DNA of 42,409 nucleotides from Nevskiaceae bacterium (lineage in GTDB: Bacteria > Pseudomonadota > Gammaproteobacteria > Nevskiales > Nevskiaceae), in the NCBI GenBank assembly GCA_021731445.1, contig JAKFXK010000049.1:1-42409 (forward strand), written 5' to 3'. Every line of letters begins with the position of its first letter. Position 1 is the first letter of the stretch. Below the pieces are notes generated by a model. It saw only the letters and a program-made list of their open reading frames with translations, had not been told where the DNA came from and did no database searches. The position numbers and the translations under genes were made by a program. Shown piece after piece: positions 1-7,035 of this stretch.

Positions 1-43
1 TGCGACGCCGTGCCGTCGCCGGCACCCCACCAACACCATGAAT

Positions 44-145
44 GATCGTGTCCACGTAAAACCCTCCGTGGACACGATCGTTACGGCTACGACCTCACAA
101 AAATAGTGGGGATGACCGGACGGTTACTAATGACCCAGCCGTCCG
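44..145. repeat. Two adjacent hairpin-forming inverted repeats at the window edge
   Basis: The first inverted repeat has 13-bp perfect arms at 44-56 (GATCGTGTCCACG) and 67-79, with a 10-nt loop. The second has 7-bp arms CGGACGG (117-123) and CCGTCCG (139-145). Neither is followed by a T-run, so a simple intrinsic terminator is unlikely. I see no gene in 1-278. The perfect 13-bp arm may be a mobile-element end or a protein-binding site of a gene lying before the window. Confidence 0.5.
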
Positions 146-278
146 TTCTGCTTAGACGGCTTCAATCGGATGGGACTCGTGGGCTCCCGCGCGCAGCGAT
201 CCAAATTCAAACCGAGATGGAAAGGGCTTCCGCCCGTCGGGAAGTTCAGCAAAAAAACCTTCGGGCGATCAACCTGAA

Positions 279-1214
279 TTAATTCGAGAAATGGTAATTC
301 TCTTCAACATTAATCCAACCGTTCTGCATCGCCTCAGATTTCGTTATTGAATATGGCGCCCGTCCCCAGCCCCAGTTGGTCAGGTTTCTACCGAACCCCA
401 CTCTCCCATATCGGTTCTCGCCATAATGGAGATGAGAGCTGAACCTAAATTGAGAGTCGGATTTCATTACGATGGCGATACTATCGCCCGACTGCACAGT
501 ATCACCGACTCTCAAATTAGATATTACGTGTCCATATACGCCTCTTGATCCATCGTCGTGCTCGACTATTAATCGCGCATCATACGGGTCTGAGCGTTTT
601 TCATTCTCTACGACTTTGCCTGATCTAGTGGCGTATACCATAGTGTCACCAGACGCTCTGTAATCAGTTCCTAAATGCTGACGCCAACCGGCTTGGTTAG
701 GAATGCCATTATTGTATTTTTCATCAAAGAAACCCCCTTCGTTCGAAAGTGACATCGGCCCTTGCAGTGGTTTCCTGACGGTAGCGGCTTGAATTCCCAT
801 TCTTGAGCATCGACTCCCATTCGTTGTCGTGCCATCAGGGCAGCGACACGCGCGGCCATCGTGATACATCTCTGGCGGACAACCTCGGTTTCCGCTCTGA
901 GATTGAGGCGCACTATTCGGGACAATGCCTCGGTTTTTTGCTATGTCTTGATCTATGCACTCTCTGATGGAAGGTCTTCTTCCTCCGGATCTGCAAGGGA
1001 CGCCAAGTCTTCGGTCTTGCGACATACAACCTTCAGGTGTTGGCTGGACTCCGCCCGAGGCACAACTAATTCCCAACTTGGCGTCTTGCTGTCTGCAGGC
1101 CTCCTCCGTCGACTGAATGCCGCCAGAATGACAGCGAACCTGAGCTTGAGTAGGCGACTGGGCGAGTGAGCCCAAAACAAAGAATGCAAAGAAGCGAGTG
1201 CAATAAGTTTTCAT
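279..1214 (-). CDS. Secreted M23-family (LytM-like) metallopeptidase with N-terminal cysteine repeats
   Basis: Predicted exported protein of 311 aa. I chose the ATG at 1214 because a GGGAGA ribosome site sits just upstream and the protein then opens with a typical signal peptide (MKTYCTRFFAFFVLGSLAQS, cut after TQAQ). After it come three tandem repeats of about 25 residues, each of the form C-x-SGG...C-x-x-QD, then a fourth cysteine-rich segment. The C-terminal half carries the M23 zinc motifs HLGTDY and HLHYG. The family cleaves glycyl or D-Ala peptide bonds in peptidoglycan or related peptides; here the enzyme would act in the periplasm or outside the cell. The Cys repeats may be a disulfide-locked wall- or partner-binding region (inference). 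It lies 99 bp after, and on the same strand as, a coiled-coil lipoprotein gene, so the two may be co-transcribed. Confidence 0.8.
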   Translation of the reverse strand: MKTYCTRFFAFFVLGSLAQSPTQAQVRCHSGGIQSTEEACRQQDAKLGISCASGGVQPTPEGCMSQDRRLGVPCRSGGRRPSIRECIDQDIAKNRGIVPNSAPQSQSGNRGCPPEMYHDGRACRCPDGTTTNGSRCSRMGIQAATVRKPLQGPMSLSNEGGFFDEKYNNGIPNQAGWRQHLGTDYRASGDTMVYATRSGKVVENEKRSDPYDARLIVEHDDGSRGVYGHVISNLRVGDTVQSGDSIAIVMKSDSQFRFSSHLHYGENRYGRVGFGRNLTNWGWGRAPYSITKSEAMQNGWINVEENYHFSN

Positions 1215-1313
1215 CTGATCTCCCGGAAAATCAGCGGGCGGCAGTTGCCAAGGACGAGCAGAGCTCATGAACCAAAAGCGAGCAATCAGCGCACGTTCTC
1301 GATTCGGGGCGGC

Positions 1314-2378
1314 TCAGTTGCAGGGCTTCAAAGCCAAGACCACCTCATAGGCAGACTGGTTGGAGACCGTGCCTCCACCGTATTGGGCGCCGTCGGAAAG
1401 ATTGCATGCGTCGTGAATGGCGCTCCCTCGATCAAAGAATCTGACGCCAGAAGGACACGAATCCGGAAAATAGGCGCAAGAGCCCGGAGGGACGGGAAAC
1501 TGTCCGCCGTTCCGGAGGGTTACTGCAGTGGGGGCTGGTCGCGGCGACGAGGAATCGCCTCTGTCGTAGCTACCACTCTGGGAGCCGCCTGCCGTGTTGT
1601 CGCCGGCACTTGCAGAGTTATTGTCTCTTCCGTAGCTATTCCTGCTTTCGTAAACACGCCCCGTGTCGTTTGCGTTTCCGCTGCTTTGATCGTTGGAGGC
1701 ACTACCACGTGCCTTGTTCCTGCCTTTACCCCTCACGCGGCCAACAGCACCTTCGGCTGCTGCGGTGAGCACTTCGCCGAAAAATCTGCTGATCGCTGAC
1801 GGCTGCTTAGGCGGTTCGTAGTCGGCGGGCAGCTGACCGGTTTGCCGCAATTGCTCGAACTGACGGTCGATCCTCTCCTTTTCCGTTTCACTATTGTCCG
1901 CCGACTTCATCAAACTTGATGACTGCACCGGTTGCGATTCCGGCACCGCTCTATGTTGCGCGGCCCGCTCGTTAGCGATCCTTGCGGACTCCTCCGTAAC
2001 AAGCCTTTCTGTACGAAGTCTTTCAAGCTCTGCGGTTCGTGCACGTTCGAAATCTGCCCGGAGCTTCACCTCCTCCTCACGCGCCTTTTCTTCTTGCTCG
2101 GCCCGAACGCGCTCTTCCTCCACGCGGGCAACCTCGACACGGGCTTGCTCAATTCGTGCGGCTTCGATTCGCTGCTCCTCGATGCGTTCTGCGTTGAGCC
2201 TCGCGACTTCCGCGTTCTGCCTGGCCAATTCCTTGGCTTCCAACTCGGCCACTTTGCGCTCTAACTCCGCCGCGGTCGCGCGCAAAGCATTCGATTCCTG
2301 GCTCTCACAACTCGCCAGAAGGCAAAAGGCGGAAGCGCAGGTTAATAACAACGGCGCCAATTGTTTGAATGTCAGCAT
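1314..2378 (-). CDS. Coiled-coil lipoprotein of unknown function
   Basis: 354-aa predicted lipoprotein: hydrophobic start, then lipobox LASC with the acylated Cys near residue 24. Residues about 30-145 are a long highly charged coiled coil dominated by E, A and R (repeats such as EAARIEQARVEVARVEEERV). A basic GKGRNKARG patch and a low-complexity S/N/G linker follow. The last 60 residues hold four cysteines (CAYFPDSC and two more) and could form a small disulfide-bonded domain. The start is supported by GGGAG seven bases upstream. I recognise no family. The coiled coil resembles periplasm-spanning lipoproteins, and the downstream M23 peptidase gene suggests a cell-envelope job, but this is inference from context. 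Confidence 0.7.
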   Translation of the reverse strand: MLTFKQLAPLLLTCASAFCLLASCESQESNALRATAAELERKVAELEAKELARQNAEVARLNAERIEEQRIEAARIEQARVEVARVEEERVRAEQEEKAREEEVKLRADFERARTAELERLRTERLVTEESARIANERAAQHRAVPESQPVQSSSLMKSADNSETEKERIDRQFEQLRQTGQLPADYEPPKQPSAISRFFGEVLTAAAEGAVGRVRGKGRNKARGSASNDQSSGNANDTGRVYESRNSYGRDNNSASAGDNTAGGSQSGSYDRGDSSSPRPAPTAVTLRNGGQFPVPPGSCAYFPDSCPSGVRFFDRGSAIHDACNLSDGAQYGGGTVSNQSAYEVVLALKPCN

Positions 2379-2623
2379 CGCCTACTCCCGTAGCTCCCAG
2401 GCCTAATGATTCAGGGCTCGTGCCGCAACGATGGGCGACCCCTTTTCTGTAGTCACTTAATCAGGAATGAGAGGGGGTTCGCAACTGTCCTAAAGGGCAG
2501 GTGACGTGCGTGATCAGGCGCCAAGCCTTCTCGGATCCGAAAGATGGGCTCAAAGTCGATTGAGTCTCGAGCTCACCTCGAAGGCTCAATGTCTCCAACT
2601 GCCGCGGTCAGCGCCACGCCTAG

Positions 2624-3010
2624 TCACTCTAATTGTCGGTCGGCAATGCGCGGGGTCGTTATGGGGCTGATCTCAGCCAACGGGAGCACATCGAGAATGG
2701 GCCAGGAAAGTACGCATCGCTGTCTTGCCGCAGCGATTGCGACGGCCTCAACAAGGCAGTCATACCACCGCATCGCTGGATGGCGCTCTTCTGCTGGCTT
2801 TGCGCACTCACACTCCCACGCTTTCTTTGTCCATAGACTTTGGCGAAGGTAGGCAGCGCTTTTTAACCATCGATGGCTTTTCACCGACAATTCCTCCTTA
2901 ACTTCTTTCTCCAGAAATTTGGCGATTGATTTGGACCGCTTGATTCGGATTTTCAGCTTCTGGTTCGAATCATCTTGAGACTTTTCAGAACTCAAGCGGG
3001 GCGAATCCTG
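2624..3010 (-). other. Gene-poor stretch with an unassigned open frame
   Basis: Between the lipoprotein gene (start 2378) and the IS110 relic no recognisable gene is present. One minus-strand frame stays open across 2624-3133 and contains a Lys/Glu-rich stretch (KSIAKFLEKEVKEELSVKSH) and a plausible helical tail. It has no clear start or ribosome site and matches no family I know. It could be the 3' cargo of a decayed element or chance. 2379-2623 shows nothing. Confidence 0.25.
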
Positions 3011-3380
3011 GGGTGGCAACGAGACTGCTCTGCTGTGCGGGCGACATCGAAGCCACTCTGACTTGTTCGGCAGGGTCTCCGACCGGGCTCCCTTGCCTGT
3101 GCCAGCGTCGGCCATCGCGCGATGAAATCGCAAAACAAGATGGTGTCCCGATGATCAAACCACTCAATGGCTTGTGGGAAATACTGCTTCAGCGCATTGC
3201 CCAGCCGATTGGTAAATCGGACTTTATCGTTGACCAGTATCTGCCGCTCTTCGACGAGAAAGAGCAGGTGGCGCATCCCGACGCTTTGAGGCTTCAGGGC
3301 TTTGAGCTTGTCGCGATGATCGACCAAGGGCTCCAGCGCAATCTGGGCGTCACTGGGATGGGCATAGGCTCGGCAGCACC
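2992..3380 (-). pseudogene. IS110-family transposase relic (frameshifted, both ends missing)
   Basis: About 110 codons match the middle of IS110-type DEDD transposases: an HPSDAQIAL segment with the conserved Asp, then a HRDKLKAL stretch, LLFLVEERQILVNDK, RFTNRLGNALKQYFPQ and IARWPTLAQA. Intact proteins are roughly 320-400 aa. Here there is no start, the N-terminal part is absent, and after the WPTLAQA segment (near 3110) the homology leaves the frame, which soon ends. The C-terminal Ser-containing Tnp20-like domain is not seen. It is clearly dead and marks an old insertion between the lipoprotein and fic genes. Confidence 0.7.
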
Positions 3381-3612
3381 GTCCATGTCGTCATCGTAAA
3401 TCTCATCGGACGGGTCGATGCATTCATCGCACGGAGTCGGTGACAGGTGAAGGTGCTGATCTAGCAAACGGCCCTTTGAACCTCGGTGAAATATCCGTCG
3501 GCGCACGTAAGGCACCGACGAAAAGTCCTACGCTGTTACATGCGGTGCCGAGTTGCAGCCTTTTCAACAAGTCCATGCTTTCGATTACGTTTCGCTCGTT
3601 TGGATCCAGCCC

Positions 3613-5208
3613 TTATTCGAAACTCAGGTCATCGCTTTCCTTGGGCGCCTGCGGCGTCCCCTCCGTGGCAGAGGGCTTCGGCAGCCAAGGGAATGCGTCA
3701 CGAATTGCTTCCACGACTCGCAGGCCACGCTCCTCGTCCTCGAGTAATGGAACTTCCTTGCGGAGCTTGCCGCTCAGCGTACCGTTGTTTTCTCTAACGG
3801 CGCGTATGATGCGATCGACGATTGGGTCCGGTGCTTCGATGACGTTCTTCACGGCCACCCGTGCCGCGTGGTGCATTTTCAGATACTGCGCCTCGATCCT
3901 CATCTCGTGTTCGAGGGTGTGCTTCACGACCGCACCCATGAATTCGACGTGGCTCGTCAGATTGGGGAACTTCCAGGCATGGAGCGCGTCCTCGTACGAG
4001 TCGAACTCCAGGTTGTAGGGCACGCCGTCTTCACCAATCTGTTCTGCGCCAAAACGCCAATCCTCCCGGTAGCGCTCCATCAGCGGCTGCGAGAACCGTT
4101 CGAGTGCAAAGTCGTAGTTGTGCGGTCGGAAGCCCTTGTCTTGGAGGGTGGCGGACACCGGCAGGATGTATGGCGCACGAAGAACGCCATCGCGGCGAAG
4201 AACGTCGTTGATAAGGAATCGGCTAATGCGACCGTTGCCGTCGACCATCGGATGGATGTAAACGAAGCCGAACGACAGTAGCGAGGCGCGAACGATCGAA
4301 TTGATTCCCCGCGACCTTTCTTTCATTTCGTTGAGCCCCTGGAGCAGGGCTTCGACCTGTTCCCAATGTGGTCCGATGTAGTGAACGTGCTCTCCGTAGG
4401 ACTGTCGTTCCCCGACGAAGATAGGTGACTTCCGGAACCCGTAATTGGTCGCTTTTTTGCCGAGAATCTCCTTCTGTAGATGCAACAACTGCTCTGGCGT
4501 TGTCGGATCGGCACCGTTACCTGTTCTTGCTCCGATCACGGCCGCGAATCGGCGAATGCGGTCTTCCTGGTCGCCCTCGTTCTCAATTGCAAAGGATGCC
4601 CTGCTTTCCTTGAGGCTGAGCCATACGGCGCTCCTCATCAGGATGTCGGAGCCGAATTGCCCCTCGAGTTCATCGACGCGGGCCGCGATGTCGTAGGCCA
4701 GCATGGATTCGACGGCCGCCGTTCGCCGAACGGTGGTGCAGAATTGGGGCGACCCCAGCAGGTTGTCGCGCACCCGCCAGCGCGTGACATTGGTCGAGCG
4801 CATCAGAGTGACATCGTGGGCGGGGTCCAATGCTTCGACATAGTTGCCGAAGACCACGTCCGGAACATCGAGTCGCTTCCCGGTGATCCACTCATAGAAG
4901 AAACCGGCTCTTCTGGCGTATTGACCAGTCGGCTCTCTCCGGATCCACGCTTCCAGATCGTCGGGAGCGACCTCGGCGAACAGCCGGGACAGAAGCTCCA
5001 GATCAACCCCTTCGTTTTTCAGGGCGAAGGTCAAATGCGCTGACAAGGTTGCTTCAGGACGCTGCTGCTCCACTACGATCCGGTGCTCAACCCCGTCGAT
5101 CCAGCGGACGATGCGTGAAGGGCCGATCCGGGTCACTACGGGCGACTGCTGGACAGTCTCAATCTCGAAGTTTTCGCGAAGCCACGCATACCCAACTGAA
5201 TCTGGCAT
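3613..5208 (-). CDS. Fic-domain protein with N-terminal inhibitory motif (class II)
   Basis: 531 aa, probable AMP-transferase (AMPylation of Ser/Thr/Tyr on a target protein, using ATP). The Fic active-site loop HPMVDGNGRISR is at residues 319-330, with the catalytic His319. Upstream, SFAIEN at 205-210 fits the inhibitory consensus [S/T]xxxE[G/N], whose Glu blocks ATP positioning. Because it precedes the Fic fold in the same chain, this is a class II, self-inhibited Fic. Residues 1-180 match nothing I can name. The region about 440-500 could be a winged-helix DNA-binding domain (weak). The start is fixed by GAGGAG eight bases upstream. It is divergent from a PD-(D/E)XK nuclease-like gene across a motif-rich control region. 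The target is unknown; a defence or toxin role is inference. Confidence 0.88.
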   Translation of the reverse strand: MPDSVGYAWLRENFEIETVQQSPVVTRIGPSRIVRWIDGVEHRIVVEQQRPEATLSAHLTFALKNEGVDLELLSRLFAEVAPDDLEAWIRREPTGQYARRAGFFYEWITGKRLDVPDVVFGNYVEALDPAHDVTLMRSTNVTRWRVRDNLLGSPQFCTTVRRTAAVESMLAYDIAARVDELEGQFGSDILMRSAVWLSLKESRASFAIENEGDQEDRIRRFAAVIGARTGNGADPTTPEQLLHLQKEILGKKATNYGFRKSPIFVGERQSYGEHVHYIGPHWEQVEALLQGLNEMKERSRGINSIVRASLLSFGFVYIHPMVDGNGRISRFLINDVLRRDGVLRAPYILPVSATLQDKGFRPHNYDFALERFSQPLMERYREDWRFGAEQIGEDGVPYNLEFDSYEDALHAWKFPNLTSHVEFMGAVVKHTLEHEMRIEAQYLKMHHAARVAVKNVIEAPDPIVDRIIRAVRENNGTLSGKLRKEVPLLEDEERGLRVVEAIRDAFPWLPKPSATEGTPQAPKESDDLSFE

Positions 5209-5513
5209 AGAAACATCTCCTCGCTGCTAAAAGCGTATAACTCGAAAGAAAAGTGCTTAAGTTTTCTGTGTAGCTGACAAAAGTGATTACTCAAGGTCGG
5301 CTGCTCAAACCGCCGCAATCATTAAAACCACTTAATCTGAACACAAAACACTTACTTTTGGCGATTGGTCCGCTATTATTTATAGCACCTAGATCGACGG
5401 TTTGCTCGTGCTGCGACCCTCACTCCGCACATACGTTGAATGCAAGCGGACTCACGAGAGGTTAGACGACGAGTTTCCCCGCCTTCATCAAGCGTCTCAG
5501 TGAGATCCACGAT
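5209..5513. promoter_or_regulatory. Divergent control region with four AAGTG-type motifs
   Basis: Non-coding spacer between fic (minus) and the nuclease-like gene (plus). Four copies of AAGTGNTTW occur: 5251-5260 and 5281-5290 on the plus strand, 5324-5333 and 5344-5353 on the minus strand. Their starts are 30, 43 and 20 bp apart, close to whole helical turns. A sigma70-like promoter for the plus-strand gene lies at 5358-5386 (TTGGCG, 17 bp, TATAGC). A possible minus-strand -10 (TTATAC) for fic lies at 5240-5235. The motifs therefore sit between the two promoters, as expected for a shared repressor. The remainder to 5513 shows nothing else. Confidence 0.45.
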
Positions 5514-6854
5514 GTGACCTATATCCTTCCGCTGACCCAGATCGGTCAGCACTGCTACCACCAGCGAGATCAGGATCTCGAAAAGGCAGTCGTATTTCTG
5601 GTCGGGCAGATCGGGAACGACGCTTGGCAACTGCGCCGTGCCGACATCGCCTCTCGCTTTGGAAAGCGCCTGTCGCCCGATCCCGCGATTGCGCCGATCG
5701 AAGGCGTCAGCATCAGGGACCGCGAAGATGAAGTCGGGTGGTACATCTTCCTGTGCGAAACCTCGATTGCAGATCCGCCGGCGGTTAACGCCGATCAACT
5801 CAGCCGAGTGGCGCCGTATCTTTCTGCGTTTGGCCGAAACATTCCGGCGATCAAGCAGATCGTGGGCGTTGAGGCGCGCTTGTCCTCCTTGGTGCGCCGC
5901 CTGAAGAATCAGGATCCGGACCAAGCGCTGTTCGAGCTGCTGGTCGGCGCAGCCTACGTCCGAGAAGGCTGGACAGTGACGGCGATCCCAGAAACTGGTG
6001 CTGCAAAGACACCAGACTTCCTGGTCGCCAAGGCGAACGAGACCTATGAGGTCGAATGTAAGCGGCTGTCGCGGCGTGCCGATTACACGACCTTGGAACG
6101 CGATGCTTGGCTACGGCAATACAAGCCCGTGTCCGAGTGGCTGTTCCGGAATGGATACGCATGGGTGCTCACAGTCAACTTCCATGTGGAGGTGGTCTCG
6201 CTGCCCGATCACTATCTTCTCGCGACGATTCACCGGGGCATGGAGGAGATTGCGAGCGGCCGTGTCTACCGTGATGACAAACGCTGCAGCATCTCAGGAG
6301 TTCGCACCGATCTGCACGGCATCCGGCGCCATCTCGAAAGAAACTATCTCAAGGTGAACTGCGCCGCGGAACGAGTTGTAATCGGCGGACGTTACGAGCG
6401 CGATTTCGGATTTACCTGCGCGGTCCATGGGCAGACGGGATCAATGGGTGAGCGGGAGGTTGCTGGCAACAAGTATTGGCTCGATATTGACTATGCGCAC
6501 GCGGCCTTCTGGCATTGCGATGCACCAGAGGCGATTGAGAAAAAGGCTCGCGATGTCAGGAAGCGGCTCGCGGAGGCAACAGGGCAATTCACTGGCGCGC
6601 ATCCAGGAATGGTCCACATCGGAGTCGAAACCACAGAGGGCGATGATGTCGAGCTCGTCCGCTCACGAAAAGTCATCCACACGGTCCAGTCGTTCGACCC
6701 CGAAGGTAAGCCACTGGAGTGGATATCGCTGCACTTCTTTCGCGGCGAAGCGCCGCCAAACGAAGATTGGGCTTTCGATGAAACCCGTCAGATCGCCGGA
6801 AGACGCGGTTTCCAAAATCATCCTCTTCAGTCTGCTTTCCTCGTCTACATATAG
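5514..6854 (+). CDS. PD-(D/E)XK nuclease-like protein, unassigned family
   Basis: 446 aa from a GTG start. The central part has the layout of a restriction-endonuclease-like fold: a helix with E141 (ALFELLVGAAYVREGW), then a strand-turn with D168 (KTPDFLV) and the E181-x-K183 pair (YEVECKRL). The N-terminal 130 residues and the C-terminal 200 are not recognised. No signal peptide or membrane segment, so it should act in the cytoplasm on nucleic acid (inference from the motif). The start is uncertain: the frame stays open back to 5466 and the extra codons look protein-like (an AFIKRLSEIHDV segment), but they contain no ATG, GTG or TTG, so the N-terminus could be damaged or start unusually. Divergent partner of the Fic gene. 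Confidence 0.6.
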   Translation: MTYILPLTQIGQHCYHQRDQDLEKAVVFLVGQIGNDAWQLRRADIASRFGKRLSPDPAIAPIEGVSIRDREDEVGWYIFLCETSIADPPAVNADQLSRVAPYLSAFGRNIPAIKQIVGVEARLSSLVRRLKNQDPDQALFELLVGAAYVREGWTVTAIPETGAAKTPDFLVAKANETYEVECKRLSRRADYTTLERDAWLRQYKPVSEWLFRNGYAWVLTVNFHVEVVSLPDHYLLATIHRGMEEIASGRVYRDDKRCSISGVRTDLHGIRRHLERNYLKVNCAAERVVIGGRYERDFGFTCAVHGQTGSMGEREVAGNKYWLDIDYAHAAFWHCDAPEAIEKKARDVRKRLAEATGQFTGAHPGMVHIGVETTEGDDVELVRSRKVIHTVQSFDPEGKPLEWISLHFFRGEAPPNEDWAFDETRQIAGRRGFQNHPLQSAFLVYI

Positions 6855-7035
6855 CCACCCAGTTGCCCACTCGCAGCCAACTCGATTGACCAGCACCGCC
6901 ATTCAAGCTGTGCAAGGAGTGCCAGCCTACTGACCAGCGGCAAGTCAATGGCGCTGCTGCTCAGGTCGTTGGCGGCGGTGGGCAGTCGCACCGGACAGAC
7001 AGCAAGCGGTTTCGCTGGCTGGTGGATCGCCCTCG
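6855..7035. repeat. Two head-to-head arrays of degenerate ~21-bp repeats (IS21-type ends without a transposase)
   Basis: From about 6946 to the gspD stop, plus-strand units of the form TTGGCGGCGGTGGGCAGTCGC recur with a 21-bp step (core GGGCA/GGTCA-like steps near 6960, 6981, 7002, 7023). From about 6946 back to 6855, the minus strand carries related units (TGGCGGTGCTGGTCAATCG and others) with a 21-24-bp step. The same unit type follows istB at 18,925-19,118. The two arrays point away from each other. They look like two right-hand element ends abutting at about 6946. Confidence 0.6.

Noticed and set aside
2624-3133. C-terminal half of the IS110 transposase in another frame.
   Set aside because: The frame lacks the typical later motifs (GSGKK-type region, Ser domain), so I could not support it as the same gene.
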